Shown: positions 8,012-17,058 of the stretch, piece after piece
Position numbering within the stretch: the first letter of the stretch is position 1
Layout: every line of letters begins with the position of its first letter
DNA from: Chara braunii
Lineage: Eukaryota; Streptophyta; Charophyceae; Charales; Characeae
Direction of reading: 5' to 3'
DNA length: 26,801 bases
Assembly: GCA_003427395.1 (NCBI GenBank)
Contig: BFEA01000039.1
Location: 415,910 to 442,710, forward strand
The notes under the pieces: generated by a model
Told to the model about the DNA's origin: nothing
Database searches by the model: none
What the model saw: only the letters and a program-made list of their open reading frames with translations
Program-made: the position numbers and the translations under genes

Positions 8012-8745
8012 GATGACGAGTCCCACTTGTAAGCACCGCCCCCAACTTCGCAGGCCAAAGGACGGGACAAGACCAACCAGGATATCAAAACACTCAAATA
8101 CATATATATATACAGCAGATGGCCTTATTCGTCATCAAGATGTTGGTATTCCTTCGTACTCTCCAGCGCCGCGCCGGCATCATATACGCCGGTCTAAACT
8201 GAAATAAAAAAGAACCCGGATGACTGGTCCCACATGAAAGCACCGCTAGGCTCCCCAAAATAGACCGAACAATGGGACAAAACCAACCGGTATGCAGAAA
8301 GACTGAGACACCACCAACGGCAAAAAAATATAAAGACAATCACAGAGGACGATTCCCACCTAATAGCACTGCCTCCCATCAATAGGCCAAACAATGGGAA
8401 CCAGCCAACTAGGATGCCAAAAACGAACCCGGATGACAAGTTCCACATGAAAACGGATGACTGGGCCCACATGAAAGCACCGCTACGCTCGCCAAAATAG
8501 ACTGAACAACAGGACAAAACCAACCAGGATGCAGAAACGCTGAGACACCACCAACGACAAAAAAATATAAAGACAATCCCAGATGACGATTCCCACCTAA
8601 AAGCACTGCCTCCCATGGATAGGCCAAACAACGGGAACCAGCCAACTAGGATGCCAAAAACGATCCCGGATGACAAGTCCCACATGAAAACACCGCCACG
8701 TGGACCGAACAATGAGGCAAAACCAACCGGGAGGCAGACAAAGGT
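8012..8745. repeat. Minisatellite with ~80-bp monomers in a ~235-bp higher-order repeat
   Basis: Words GATGAC..TCCCAC..AAGCACCGC..CCAAACAATGGGA..ACCAGG ATGC recur. GATGAC-like starts are near 8012, 8219, 8348, 8434, 8455, 8582 and 8669, and pairs 8219/8455, 8348/8582 and 8434/8669 are 234-237 bp apart. The minus strand stays open for 172 codons across it. The predicted peptide merely repeats a W/F/G/S-rich unit, so I treat the frame as non-coding. Confidence 0.8.
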
Positions 8746-9003
8746 GCCAAAAATACCAACAATTCTTCCATAACCATACTTGAAAAACCGGAACCATACA
8801 GTAGGTCCGTAAAACGCAATACCCCAACAATGGGGAAGAGCAAACCAAAGAAGAAGAAAGATAGGAAGGAGAATTAGAAAAAGTATATTGTCCCAAAACC
8901 AAAGAAGAGCCTGCTAGTACGGGCCCGACGCTCGCCGCATCATCTACAAAAGCAGAGAGCTAGCAACGTTATAGTCCATAAAATGATGGAGGGCAAAATG
9001 CAA

Positions 9004-9080
9004 CATACCTAACACAGAAGGCTCTGCCAGCAAGAAAGCACCGACCCCACCACCAATGGCCCGAAAAAACTCGGAGAGCC
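9004..9080 (-). repeat. Dispersed repeat related to 18122-18210 and 18406-18493
   Basis: Blocks CCAGCAAGAAAGCACCGACC and CCCGAAAAAACTCGGAGAGC are near-matches to the reverse complement of sequence at 18406-18493 and, more loosely, 18122-18210. This is a diverged interspersed repeat in opposite orientation. No coding content or element ends were recognised. Confidence 0.6.
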
Positions 9081-9546
9081 CCACGAGTCCGTCCACGAAA
9101 CCACGAAATTAAACACACAATCACAACAGCACTGGCACTGCTATTCATCCCAATGGATCCACTCACGTCACCACCATCTCTATCACCCCTATTGCTAGAC
9201 ATGCCCCATTTACTATCTAGCCTCTGGAGTGTATAGAGTACCACAATCCCAAACTGCACAAAATCTTCATGTGACACGAGGAGCGCTACTGCTTAAAACA
9301 CCCCTAGAAGCTACCCCATCTTCCATGTGCTCCAAAGAGCAGCCCATGGGAATGACACCCACAGTAAACACTCTCTGAGCCTCCTTGTGAAGATACTGTG
9401 GTCAGCACTCCAGATTCCAAACATACATTCCCAACCCCAAAAAACATCGTGGCCACGCACAGACATTCTTTCATCTAGAAAACAGCCCATGCTCTACAGC
9501 AAGGCAAATAATTAGGCTGTGCATGAGTAAAAAAAAAAAGAAAAAG

Positions 9547-9548
<2 letters not shown>
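9081..9548. other. Non-coding, no recognised feature
   Basis: I see no credible exon, RNA or repeat here apart from A-rich sequence at 9528-9547 leading into the GT repeat. Confidence 0.4.

Positions 9549-9590
<42 letters not shown>
9549..9590. repeat. (GT)n microsatellite
   Basis: Uninterrupted GT dinucleotides, about 42 bases. Confidence 0.95.
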
Positions 9591-9593
<3 letters not shown>

Positions 9594-9702
9594 TGTCTAT
9601 TGTCGCCTCCACAAAAAGAATGGCATGACTGTGGCAGACGGGTTGGTTTGAGTTTTACCGAGATTCGTCAGGTGACTGAGCTCTGGGCGTCTGCAGAGTC
9701 GC

Positions 9703-9815
9703 CTACCTGTCTTCACCGGAATACAGTGTACGGTCATTACAGCTGTATTTGGGGCAACTTCGAGTCTAGATACAGTGATAATGACCGTATGTTGTATTCG
9801 GGTGAAGAAGGGTAG
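9703..9815. mobile_element. MITE-like foldback, 46-bp imperfect terminal inverted repeats
   Basis: The left arm 9703-9748 and right arm 9770-9815 are near-complementary over 46 bases (outer words CTACCTGTCTTCACC and GGTGAAGAAGGGTAG, inner ACGGTCATTA and TAATGACCGT) around a 21-base loop. There is no coding capacity. The terminal word resembles that of the foldback at 20573-20683 (CTACCGTCTTCCCCCGAA), suggesting one family. I could not find a convincing target-site duplication. A miRNA-precursor-like hairpin is an alternative. Confidence 0.65.
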
Positions 9816-10026
9816 CAGATGATACTATGATTGATAATGCACCTTAACCCCAGTGGCAAGTGAGTACCAACCACTGCCCCGGCACAACTGATACCCCTCC
9901 AAGGTGGGCACCAACCAATGTCCTCTCTCGGGTACCTGTGATGAATTGAAAGCAGACCATCACCCACCCACACCAGATGGAAGACCATTCAGGCCAAAGA
10001 TCATACGGTATCTAAATTTATCCATT
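9816..10026. other. Non-coding
   Basis: No gene or RNA was seen. The phrase pair GTACCAACCA and GGCACCAACCAATG suggests a short internal repeat. Confidence 0.4.
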
Positions 10027-10145
10027 CATCATGCACATGGATGGATATGATGAGATGATTCGTCATGCATATGGATGGATATGATGATGAAATTCATCAT
10101 GCGTGTGAATGGAACAGTATATCCATTCCTCATGCACATCATGGA
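10027..10145. repeat. Short tandem/inverted TCATGCACATGGATGGAT repeats
   Basis: Close variants of CATCATGCACATGGATGGATATGATGA occur near 10027, 10063 and 10097. The inverted word ATCCATTCMTCATGCACAT is near 10020 and 10122. The segment can fold on itself. Confidence 0.6.
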
Positions 10146-10355
10146 CGGCCTTGGTAAGATGGTCAATTTTCTCTCTATGTCAATGAAGAATAGGAGAGAC
10201 TGCTGCGTTTTCTGCACTTATATTGGAATGAATGTGGCCTTGTTTTGTGTGTGTGTAGCTTTTTATTGCACAGCATACAGTGCCCTGTTTCCATCCAATT
10301 GCATGGGTGCTTTTTTTTTTTCCTCTGTGTGTGTGCTCTACGTAGTGAATGAAGA

Positions 10356-10379
10356 GAACATATTTTGGCACATTGGCCA
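10356..10379 (+). pseudogene. Fossil partial copy of USP exon sequence
   Basis: GAACATATTTTGGCACATTGGCCA matches 10474-10497, inside the USP exon 118 bp downstream, at 22 of 24 positions. Flanking bases show weaker similarity (GCT..ATCA). It sits in the intron before that exon and does not extend the reading frame. It looks like a remnant of a local tandem duplication. Confidence 0.55.
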
Positions 10380-10437
10380 TTTGCTCTCATCAGCAAATCT
10401 GGACGGCTGCTAACTCTCCACGTGTCACATGTTGCAG

Positions 10438-10542
10438 ATCTCCTTGCTGCACATGCTCCTGGCTGAAGGGCAAGAACATCTTTTTGCACATTGGCCAAGT
10501 GCTGGGCATCAAGATGCCGACAAACATCGATTCTTCAAGCAG
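10438..10542 (+). CDS. USP: UDP-sugar pyrophosphorylase, N-terminal-region exon (first of six in protein order)
   Basis: This exon encodes 35 residues, including LLHMLLAEGQEHLFAHWP and ending HRFFKQ. It matches the N-terminal helix region of plant USP (LL..GQ.HLF..WP.. followed by FF.Q), as I recall it. Borders are ATGTTGCAG| and |GTGATT, and the downstream phase is 0. That fits the phase-0 start of the exon at 1187 ([11 protein letters not shown]), where family homologues continue with a [IV]A.L[ND].[ND]YPGGL motif. In the window it lies between exons that encode later parts of the protein, so its position is wrong for a working gene. It belongs to block B, which should precede block A. The exon carrying the start codon is not found; about 30-40 N-terminal residues are missing. 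Confidence 0.85.
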
Positions 10543-10567
10543 GTGATTGTAGCTAATTGCTTGAAGA

Positions 10568-10652
10568 GGAAAGGAGAGAGGAGGGAGCGAGGAGGGAGGG
10601 AGAGAGGAGGGAGAGAGAGAGGAGGGAGAGAGAGGGAGGGAGAGAGAGGAGG
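10568..10652. repeat. GGGA/GAGA purine-rich tract
   Basis: A run built of GGAGGGA and GAGAGA words just inside the intron after the exon ending at 10542. Low complexity. Confidence 0.85.
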
Positions 10653-10914
10653 ACAAGAAGCAAACGGCACAAGAGCTGATGCCGCAAATAGTCCCCTGCC
10701 CGTGACCCAATGTGTTCAACATTTTCGCGGATGGCGAGTGGTGCAGTTAGGCCCGAAAGTAGCGGACCGCTGGCAGGGTGCACTGTCCGTTACAGTTTTG
10801 TTGGGCTTTGTTTTGTTTTTTTAATTTTAATTTTAACTTGTTGTTGGTTTGGGTTTGGTTATGAAGGGGCATGCTCGCTTCCGCTATATATGGTGCGAAA
10901 GCGCGTAGTCCTTA

Positions 10915-11345
10915 GGATAGTTGTGTATGCAATAGGGTTTGAACTACCGGTAGGTTTGCTGAGTGCTTTGCCTTTGCTGTGTCTTCCCTTACATCTTTCA
11001 ACCTGCTTATTTGTTGTAGCGAGTGAGGTTCGAACTCATGACCTGCATGTTAACAGTTACAAAAGAGTCCTACTATTAGGCCCAGCCATCATATGCGCTT
11101 GGTGCTCTTCACCAGTCGACTCAAACCTGAGTAGGGCGCTTAATGGTATACGTGGTAAGAGCTCTTGGGTTCATGCCTGAGCCGGTAGAGAAAGCGGCAG
11201 GCCACTTTGAAAAGCCGCAGCTTTGTCAACTTAGGCTCGTGTGAACCGGTGGCTTAAGCGGTTTTCCCTTCGGTTCATCTTCTCTTATCCTTTTTGCAAC
11301 TGGCTTGTTTATTGCATTGAGTAGGATTCAAACTCGTAATGTGTT
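10915..11345 (-). repeat. tRNA-like (SINE-like) repeat cluster
   Basis: Three related segments contain a tRNA T-arm-like word: GGGTTTGAACT near 10936, GAGGTTCGAACTC at 11025-11037 and GTAGGATTCAAACTC at 11309-11323. TCTTCCCTTACATC..CAACCTGCTTATTTGTTG (about 10982-11015) resembles TCTTCTCTTATCC..CAACTGGCTTGTTTATTG (11278-11313). Read on the minus strand, 11084-11025 has a box A-like GGGCCTAATAGTAGG, an anticodon-arm-like centre and box B-like GAGTTCGAACCTC, as expected for a tRNA-derived SINE head. It is too diverged to be a functional tRNA. Confidence 0.45.
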
Positions 11346-11547
11346 TATTAACTGAGTGAGGACGCCGCCTGGCCGGGCTGGGCCCAGCTGGTTGGGCCTG
11401 GGTAAACCGGGCAGGACAAAAAACCGCCCAGATTTATTATTATTATTTTTTTTTGAAACCGGGGTCGTTCTGCGCTCGGCGAGAGGACCCCGAATCTGCA
11501 ATAAAATTTTGGTTTTGGTGGGGGGATGGGGGGGTTGGTCTGGGTGG
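11346..11547. other. GC-rich tract ending in homopolymers, end of block B
   Basis: GC-rich sequence followed by T-rich and G-rich runs (GGGGGGATGGGGGGG), stopping at the N at 11548. No gene. The N and the homopolymers mark a low-quality join. Confidence 0.6.
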
Positions 11548-11548
11548 N
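11548..11548. other. Undetermined base at contig join
   Basis: A single N immediately before the duplicated 95-bp segment. It is interpreted as a scaffold or gap-fill boundary between block B and block C. Confidence 0.8.
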
Positions 11549-11643
11549 CCAGAGTTTTATTGAATGGCCATTTAACAAAGGTACTGAGTATTTAATCATG
11601 AAAGGTTGGATAAAGGCTGGGGCTTGCATGGCTAAAGCGAGGG
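11549..11643. repeat. 95-bp exact duplicate of 7731-7825
   Basis: Identical to 7731-7825. Here the sequence runs on into ordinary genomic DNA (GTATGAGTATAG). The other copy runs into a few bases and then the adapter. This copy is the natural continuation of block A. Confidence 0.9.
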
Positions 11644-12153
11644 GTATGAGTATAGAGAATGGTTGAAGTTGACTCCGTGTAGTGTATGGACTTTTGGTTG
11701 ACTCTTTGATGTGATTGCAGGTATGTTTCGTGGTTCGGACTTTGGGTTTGATTGCCTGCGATCACATACATATATATGACTGTGAGGAGTCCCACTGTGA
11801 TTGTGAGAAGTGATCGTCACATACTTATTCCCTTTTTACATATGTACATGTACATACCTATGATTGGGTATTCGCGTGGCCTAAGAGACCCACGCTTAAA
11901 GGTTTAATTGGGGTAGAGATTGAGAAAGGGAGGAACCCCCCCCTTTATTTGTTGTATGCTTCTTAAAAAGATTTCTTAGTCGGGCGTTAGTCCTGGGCTG
12001 GATTCAAGATCCTTGTCCAGGATATCCCAGGTCCTAGACTCTGCATAGAAGGGATCACCCCCCGCGCAGAGCCTATTTGGCCTGCCCACCGGGACACTCA
12101 ACCTAAAGGCCGGAGGTGCCGCGGAGGCCGCACGACTGTTCCTTCAGCCGTGC
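11644..12153. other. Intronic, no gene
   Basis: AT-rich, then GC-rich DNA with no recognised exon, RNA or repeat. Confidence 0.4.
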
Positions 12154-12275
12154 AATATCGTGAAGGGGTAGACCCTCACGATATTTCGAGAGTGACACTT
12201 GAGTGTCATAAGCGGTACTCGAACCCACGAGGGACCGCTTGATTATGGGCACTACATAGTAGGCCATCATCTTGA
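12154..12275 (-). repeat. tRNA-like head with adjoining strong hairpins
   Basis: On the minus strand 12275-12212 reads as a tRNA-like segment: box A-like TGGCCTACTATG (12266-12255) and box B-like GGTTCGAGTAC (12225-12215). Downstream on that strand are a 7-bp hairpin TGACACT/AGTGTCA (12193-12208) and a 9-bp stem AATATCGTG/CACGATATT (12154-12185) with an inner AGGG/CCCT. AAGCGGT/ACCGCTT (12210-12240) also pairs. This fits a tRNA-derived SINE with a structured body, but no copies were found for alignment inside the window. Confidence 0.4.
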
Positions 12276-13420
12276 CTGCTTGCATATTCATACATTGCTA
12301 GTCGAAATGGGAAGGCCTTGCGTCCACGCGGTTTTATACTAAGTCTCGCGCGCGTCGCCTATCCGATTTCCGCATCAGAGAGTTATGGGATGGCTACTAA
12401 GGGACTAGGAGTGTTGTCTTGTTGTTTGTTCTGTGTCGTTCTGTATATGTGCGTGTGCGTGCGTGTTCTAGTTTTTTATGTCTCTAGAGTGGTGTACGTG
12501 TGGTGTGTGGGATTCGTCCTAGTCGACCGACGATGAGTCGCGCTTGGGACCTCAGCCCCCCAAGGCGTCGATTCGTGTGCGGGTCCGATAGAGGCGTAAA
12601 ACCGCGCGTACCCCCTATGCTATAGCGAACGAGAAACGCCCTCGGCTGGTTCACCTGTGCGATTGCAGCTGATTAACTTTCGTACTGTGGACTGGTAGCT
12701 CGGCGGGGATACGCCCACCGAAGGGAGGTGACAACTCCCGTAAGGTGGAGGTGAGTCGTGCCTCGCGTAGGCGCTATCCCGTCGTAGGGGCTCGTGAGAG
12801 GTATGGCTGGCGCACTCGGTCGGAGCGGTTTGCGGAAGCTCCATGTGTATTTGCGACGAGGATCAGACCAACTCCTCCGTGACGCGGCCGGGAGGGTCCC
12901 GCCTCGTTTTGTGCGGTGCCGGACCGATGCGCTTGACATCGTGGGTCCGGTCGGCCTGTTTGGATGATACCTGCTCAGTTGAGCGATGTATATAGAGCCA
13001 TGGATCCACAAAGTGATGAAAAGGACTTGAGTGGACGATGCAGTGTCAGCAAAGCATCAACAAGCAATATACGTCCAGATAAATATGAAAATAGCACAAT
13101 GTAGCGCAACGAAAGACTCGCAGATGACCTGACCTGTCAGATACTGACGCGACACCCCATCATACACCACACATGTGAGAGAGAGAGGAGGGACCGCATA
13201 CATAGAAGAAAGGTCCCTCCTTGATCACGCACATGGGGAGATATCACGTATGAGGAGATGGGGGGAGAGGTGAGACAAAGATGGAGATGAGGGAGAAGAC
13301 CAAGATCGCGATAGCGAAGTCCAAAAATAGACTCCCTACCGATTGTCCAATCAATGTCTGCCACAAAAATGTCGAATCAGATCCTGCGCTTCCTGCCCAA
13401 TGTAACCTGTGCCTGTAACC
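12276..13420. other. CpG-rich then mixed non-coding DNA
   Basis: No gene was recognised. A strong hairpin CCGGACC (12919-12925)/GGTCCGG (12944-12950) with inner GATG/CATC is present. CpG-rich composition at 12300-12960 contrasts with AT-richer flanks and may mark an old inserted element. Confidence 0.4.
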
Positions 13421-13466
13421 TCTCTCTCTCTCTCTCTGTGAAAGAAGAAGAAGAAGAAGAAGAAGA
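13421..13466. repeat. (CT)n and (GAA)n microsatellites
   Basis: A CT run (13421-13437) is followed by a GAA trinucleotide run (13444-13466). Confidence 0.9.
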
Positions 13467-13487
13467 GGGAAGGAGGAAGGAGGGGAG

Positions 13488-13544
13488 ATGGAGGGCGAGA
13501 GCAAGAAGAAGAAGATGTCATCCTCCTCGCTATCTCACCTGCAG
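13488..13544 (+). other. Exon-like segment with ATG (speculative)
   Basis: ATG at 13488 opens a 19-codon frame rich in Lys and Ser (MEGESKKKK..SHLQ) ending in CAG|GTAACT, a good splice donor. It lies in an intron of USP in the corrected order. No homology was recognised. It may be chance in a low-complexity region. Confidence 0.15.
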
Positions 13545-13595
13545 GTAACTGACGCCATGTACTAACTGTCACCGCGTGTCTCCTCTGTGCTGCAG

Positions 13596-13628
13596 GGCGC
13601 TGGCGCAAAGACCAGCTATGGCACCCAG
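13596..13628 (+). other. Exon-like segment (speculative)
   Basis: Eleven codons (GAGAKTSYGTQ) are bounded by GTGCTGCAG| and |GTAAGA, both good splice-site matches and in phase with the preceding exon-like segment. No family was recognised. Confidence 0.15.
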
Positions 13629-14038
13629 GTAAGATCTCCACCGGCGCAGGTATGGCCTCTGCCTCACTCCCATCTACACCGCTACCTCTAGCGTAGCGCT
13701 TTCGCGCTGCTCCAGCAGCGTGTCACCCAAGAAGTGAGCTACTCGAACTGTGTGTCTGCCCTGGCCTGGCCCAGCTATATGTAGCGCTGGGCCTCGCTGG
13801 TCTGTCCCTGGTCCTGGCCTGAAACGGGGTACTCGGTCTGGGTCCTGACTGGATGTCCAGACCCTCCCTGCTGATGCAGCAGGGGCGTCCGCTACTGGAC
13901 GAACACGAACCTGACCCACAAGGGCCTGCCTGCGAATGTAGAGGGCCAGAAAACGTGGCTTTGTCCAAACAGACCGAAAGTCTGTTTGGACGAACTGCAA
14001 GTCAGAAACGATGCCAGAACAGACAAAAATAGGACAGC
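13629..14038. other. Non-coding
   Basis: No supported gene. A hairpin from AACAGACCGAAAGTCTGTTTGG (AACAGAC/GTCTGTT, 13968-13987) is visible. Confidence 0.4.
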
Positions 14039-14134
14039 AAATAAATAAATAGATAAATAAATAAATAAATAGATAAATAAATAAATAAATAGATAAATAA
14101 ATAAATAAATAGATAAATAAATAAATAAATAAAT
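14039..14134. repeat. AT-rich minisatellite, 20-bp unit AGATAAATAAATAAATAAAT
   Basis: Four near-perfect tandem 20-bp units flanked by further ATAA repeats. Confidence 0.95.
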
Positions 14135-15018
14135 GAATGCTGCCTCAAATCGAATCCTGTGGCCCTAAGGCCGGCCGTGGCCCTCCAGGGCGCATGTCCG
14201 AAGGGCGTGCGGCCTGGGGGCCAACTGTCGGGCCCCCGAAACAGGGCCCGTGTGCAGGCTCAGCATGTAACATTGGACTTGGGCCGCTTCTGCAAAATCA
14301 GGACTTGGGACTTGGCCTATCAGACCTACCCCGACTTTCTACCAGACTGCAACTTTTGGCTCACGCACCTCTATTCGACCTAGGACCTAACTAACGGACC
14401 CTGGGACAACCGGGCCCAACTGGGACTCTGGGTCTTCGGGGCTTGGGACCTTAGGACCGAGACATCTGACTGCCGTGAATCCTTTCATTAGCAGAGCGAT
14501 CAACGTCTGTGAACATCTGCTGCGTCTGGACCGATGGATTGACATTTGTCGGCATCTGTTGGCATCTGTTGGCATCTGTTGTGGCTGGACCGTTCAATCT
14601 ATGATGGATCAAGGACAGTGAGAATTCAGGATGAGGTGGCAGTGCTGTCTGGCAGAACGTCTTGCTTATGTGTTTCCCCCCCTTGACCCCCCCCCCTCCC
14701 CCTTCCTTTATGCTGCGTGCTTGTGAGGGTTGTTGGTCCTCTATCATTACATGTGCCAATAGGTGTGGTGCTCCAGCTTGGCTGCTGTCGTTTGCCGTAA
14801 GCTGTCATAGGATAGGCCAGACTGGTGACAGTAGGCAAGCCTGCGGCATGGGTGGTTCAGTCTGTTTGGGGATTATCTGGGTGCTTTTCAAGTTTTTCTT
14901 GCGAATGATGAGAGTAAAGTGTGTAGTTTTGGAGTAAGATCATGAGGGGGCAGTGGGGTGTGGGAAGTGGGCGGGCATTGAATATTTGGGATAATCCGTT
15001 AAAAAGTAATAAAAACTT
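14135..15018. other. Non-coding
   Basis: No supported gene. A short GGCATCTGTT tandem repeat (three copies, about 14552-14581) and a C-run region (14677-14703) are present. Confidence 0.4.
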
Positions 15019-15091
15019 AAAATTGGAATGTTTTAGGTAAGATTAGCATGGCCCTTGCGCAAGGATGACACACACACATTGAGGAAAAAAA
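15019..15091 (+). pseudogene. 5'-truncated U6 snRNA pseudogene
   Basis: AAAATTGGAA at 15019 is followed by AAGATTAGCATGGCCC and TGCGCAAGGATGACAC, the hallmark central sequence of U6 spliceosomal RNA. An A-rich tail follows. Functional U6 begins with a 5' stem-loop and carries the invariant ACAGAGA box just before AAGATTAGC. Here the 5' stem-loop is absent and the box region reads TTTTAGGTA, so the catalytic box is destroyed. The A-run at 15085-15093 replaces the usual U-rich 3' end and may reflect retrotransposition. Identification by recall of the U6 consensus; pseudogene status is inferred from the broken box and missing 5' end. Confidence 0.9.
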
Positions 15092-15093
15092 AA

Positions 15094-15707
15094 GTTCAAA
15101 GGAAAAGGACATTGAGCCGACTGAAATGAAATCGGGTTGGGATTTCTCGTGTTCTGAATTTGCTCCCCCGCCCCCAATTCCTCTGAATTCTATAGTAAAC
15201 TTTGTAAGGACATACTGACATTAGGGTTTTGTTGACTGAATCTAGGCGTAGTTATGGTCAAATTCATCCAGGAGAGTTCGAGTGTTGTAGCATTATGACT
15301 ATGGCTCTGTTTGTTTTTTTGGAGGGCATCATCCATGTCTTCTTCTTCTTCTTCGTCTTCCATTCCTATTTCTTGGAAACTGTAATGAACCCAGTCTCGG
15401 CGGAAAGCCAATCAGCAATGCAATGGATGTCTGAACCCAGCATGACTCATGAAGTCTCCGAGCATCAATTACAAGTCCAAGTCTCGATCATATGCACAAG
15501 TCAGGAGTAGTATTATCCCGTCAAATAAGAGCATGAGAGAAGAGTAAGGGGAGAGAAGAGAGAGAAGTGGAGGGAGAAAGTCTCATTGATAATCAATAGT
15601 ACAAGTACGTCTCGCTCTCTCTCCCACTCCCACTTCGGGCTTCTCCCCTCTCGCCACGTCAGCGATGAATGTTCCCTCTGACGTCCTTTGTCATAGTCAC
15701 TGTGCAG
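15094..15707. other. Non-coding
   Basis: No supported gene. There is a TTC run near 15340-15360 and purine-rich tracts near 15530-15590. Confidence 0.4.
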
Positions 15708-15818
15708 ATCAATACATGGCGCCCATCCTCCCTCCCTGTCAGCCAACAGATATGGAGGATGGCGCAGCACTTCCTCACTTTCGTGGAGACAGCAGCTGAT
15801 TACACGTGCCGTCGCCAG
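15708..15818 (+). other. Exon-like segment (speculative)
   Basis: A 37-codon open stretch (INTWRPSSLPVSQQ..YTCRRQ) lies between CTGTGCAG| and |GTAAGT, both strong splice-site matches. It is not part of USP as I know the family and shows no recognised motif. It may be a cryptic exon or belong to a mobile element. Confidence 0.18.
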
Positions 15819-16652
15819 GTAAGTCCAGGTAAGCTTACCCACATCTCTCGTCAGTCTCAAAGCCCTGATCCTCCTCCTCCCCGTGAATCCTCATCACTTA
15901 GTCTACAACTATGCGGCTATGGCCGCAGCAGCATAATCTCCCTCTAGGCTGGCGCCCACTTCCAGCATCTGATGCCAGCATCCATCTCCAGTAGCCTCGC
16001 AATACAGCACTAGCGTCAAGCCAGCGCAAGCCAGAATGCCTTCCCCAGCGTCTGACCATCCTTTTGTAGTGTTGACTGGTGCTGACTGGCGTGGACCGGT
16101 CCCCCCTTGGACAGTGTCGATGCTCCAGATTTGCTCAATCCCCTTGGACAGTGTCGACGCTCCAGATCAATCTCGACGGCCTGGATGCAGCCTTGAAACA
16201 ACGGTACCTTTTCTCAGTCGGAACTGGAATCTTCCGGATACCTGCAGGCAGTCAATGATGTGCATCTGATCCGTGGCCGTGGCTGACCAGGGGGTTGACT
16301 TTGACTTTGGGCCTGTCTCTCCTGTGCTTGGTCTGAGTCCTGATTTTCCAAGAGTCAACTACCGCGGGTGGGGCCTCTGGACGCTGTTTTCGGCCCTGCC
16401 CTGGGTACTGCTTGACCTTAGGCCTTTGCCCAGTCGTTTCACAGACTTAGAGCGTGACTCTCAACCCCCGTTTCAGGGCTGTGATCAATAGTGACGACCT
16501 GTAGCCCGCGACTTTGCAGATTTGGGCTGAGTTATTGCAGAAACATCATTTGTCATTTTGATCCTCTGTGCATTGCTTTTGTGTTTTTTCTCCACACATT
16601 TCACCTGAGTGCAGCGCTGAGTCTGCGCAATTCAGGCCATTGTCGCCCCGAG
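15819..16652. other. Non-coding
   Basis: No gene was recognised. A direct repeat CCCTTGGACAGTGTCGAYGCTCCAGAT occurs near 16104 and 16141. Confidence 0.45.
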
Positions 16653-16880
16653 GTCTGTTTTGCCTGCATCTGGTCGTAATTGCAATCGCGTACGCCCAAG
16701 GCATCTTATTTTGAGTGTTGGTTTTTGTCTGCACATGTCGCACCAAATGTTTCAGGACATTCTCAAACTGAGATTGTTTTTGCGTGCATCTGGCCGTAAT
16801 GGAAATCATGTGTATCTGAAGAAAAGAGCCACTTCACTTAATTGAGTGTCGGTTTTTGTCTGCACATCTGACAGCGACGT
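16653..16880. repeat. Two diverged tandem copies, about 115 bp, just upstream of an exon
   Basis: TTTGCCTGCATCTGGTCGTAAT..GAGTGTTGGTTTTTGTCTGCACATG (about 16659-16738) is repeated as TTTGCGTGCATCTGGCCGTAAT..GAGTGTCGGTTTTTGTCTGCACATC (about 16778-16868). The second copy ends about 50 bp before the USP exon acceptor at 16917. Confidence 0.7.
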
Positions 16881-16917
16881 CTGGCTTTGCTCTGCATGTC
16901 ATTTTGCTTGAGTGCAG

Positions 16918-17058
16918 GTTCCAAGCGGTGAGCGACTTCAGTTTGCAACTGAGGAGTTCATCGCATTTGAACGCGAGGGAGTGAAAGCAGCCGGGGATGC
17001 AGCATTTGTTCTGGTTGCAGGTGGACTCGGGGAGCGGCTGGGTTACAGCGGCATCAAG
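16918..17058 (+). CDS. USP: UDP-sugar pyrophosphorylase, nucleotide-binding exon (third in protein order)
   Basis: The exon encodes 47 residues, from VPSGERLQF to [12 protein letters not shown]. The stretch [16 protein letters not shown] carries the glycine-rich nucleotide-binding signature (GGLGERLGY) of the USP/UDP-N-acetylglucosamine pyrophosphorylase-like nucleotidyltransferase fold, where UTP binds. Borders are GAGTGCAG| and |GTTGTG. A later donor (GTGAGC at 17062) would add a Val, but the next exon already starts with Val after its only AG, so 17058 is preferred. Phase 0 at both ends joins it to TPS| of the exon at 1187 and |VALP of the exon at 21155. Confidence 0.92.

Noticed and set aside
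8194-8712. 172-codon minus-strand protein
   Set aside because: The peptide is a direct translation of a minisatellite, with the same unit repeated and no domain.
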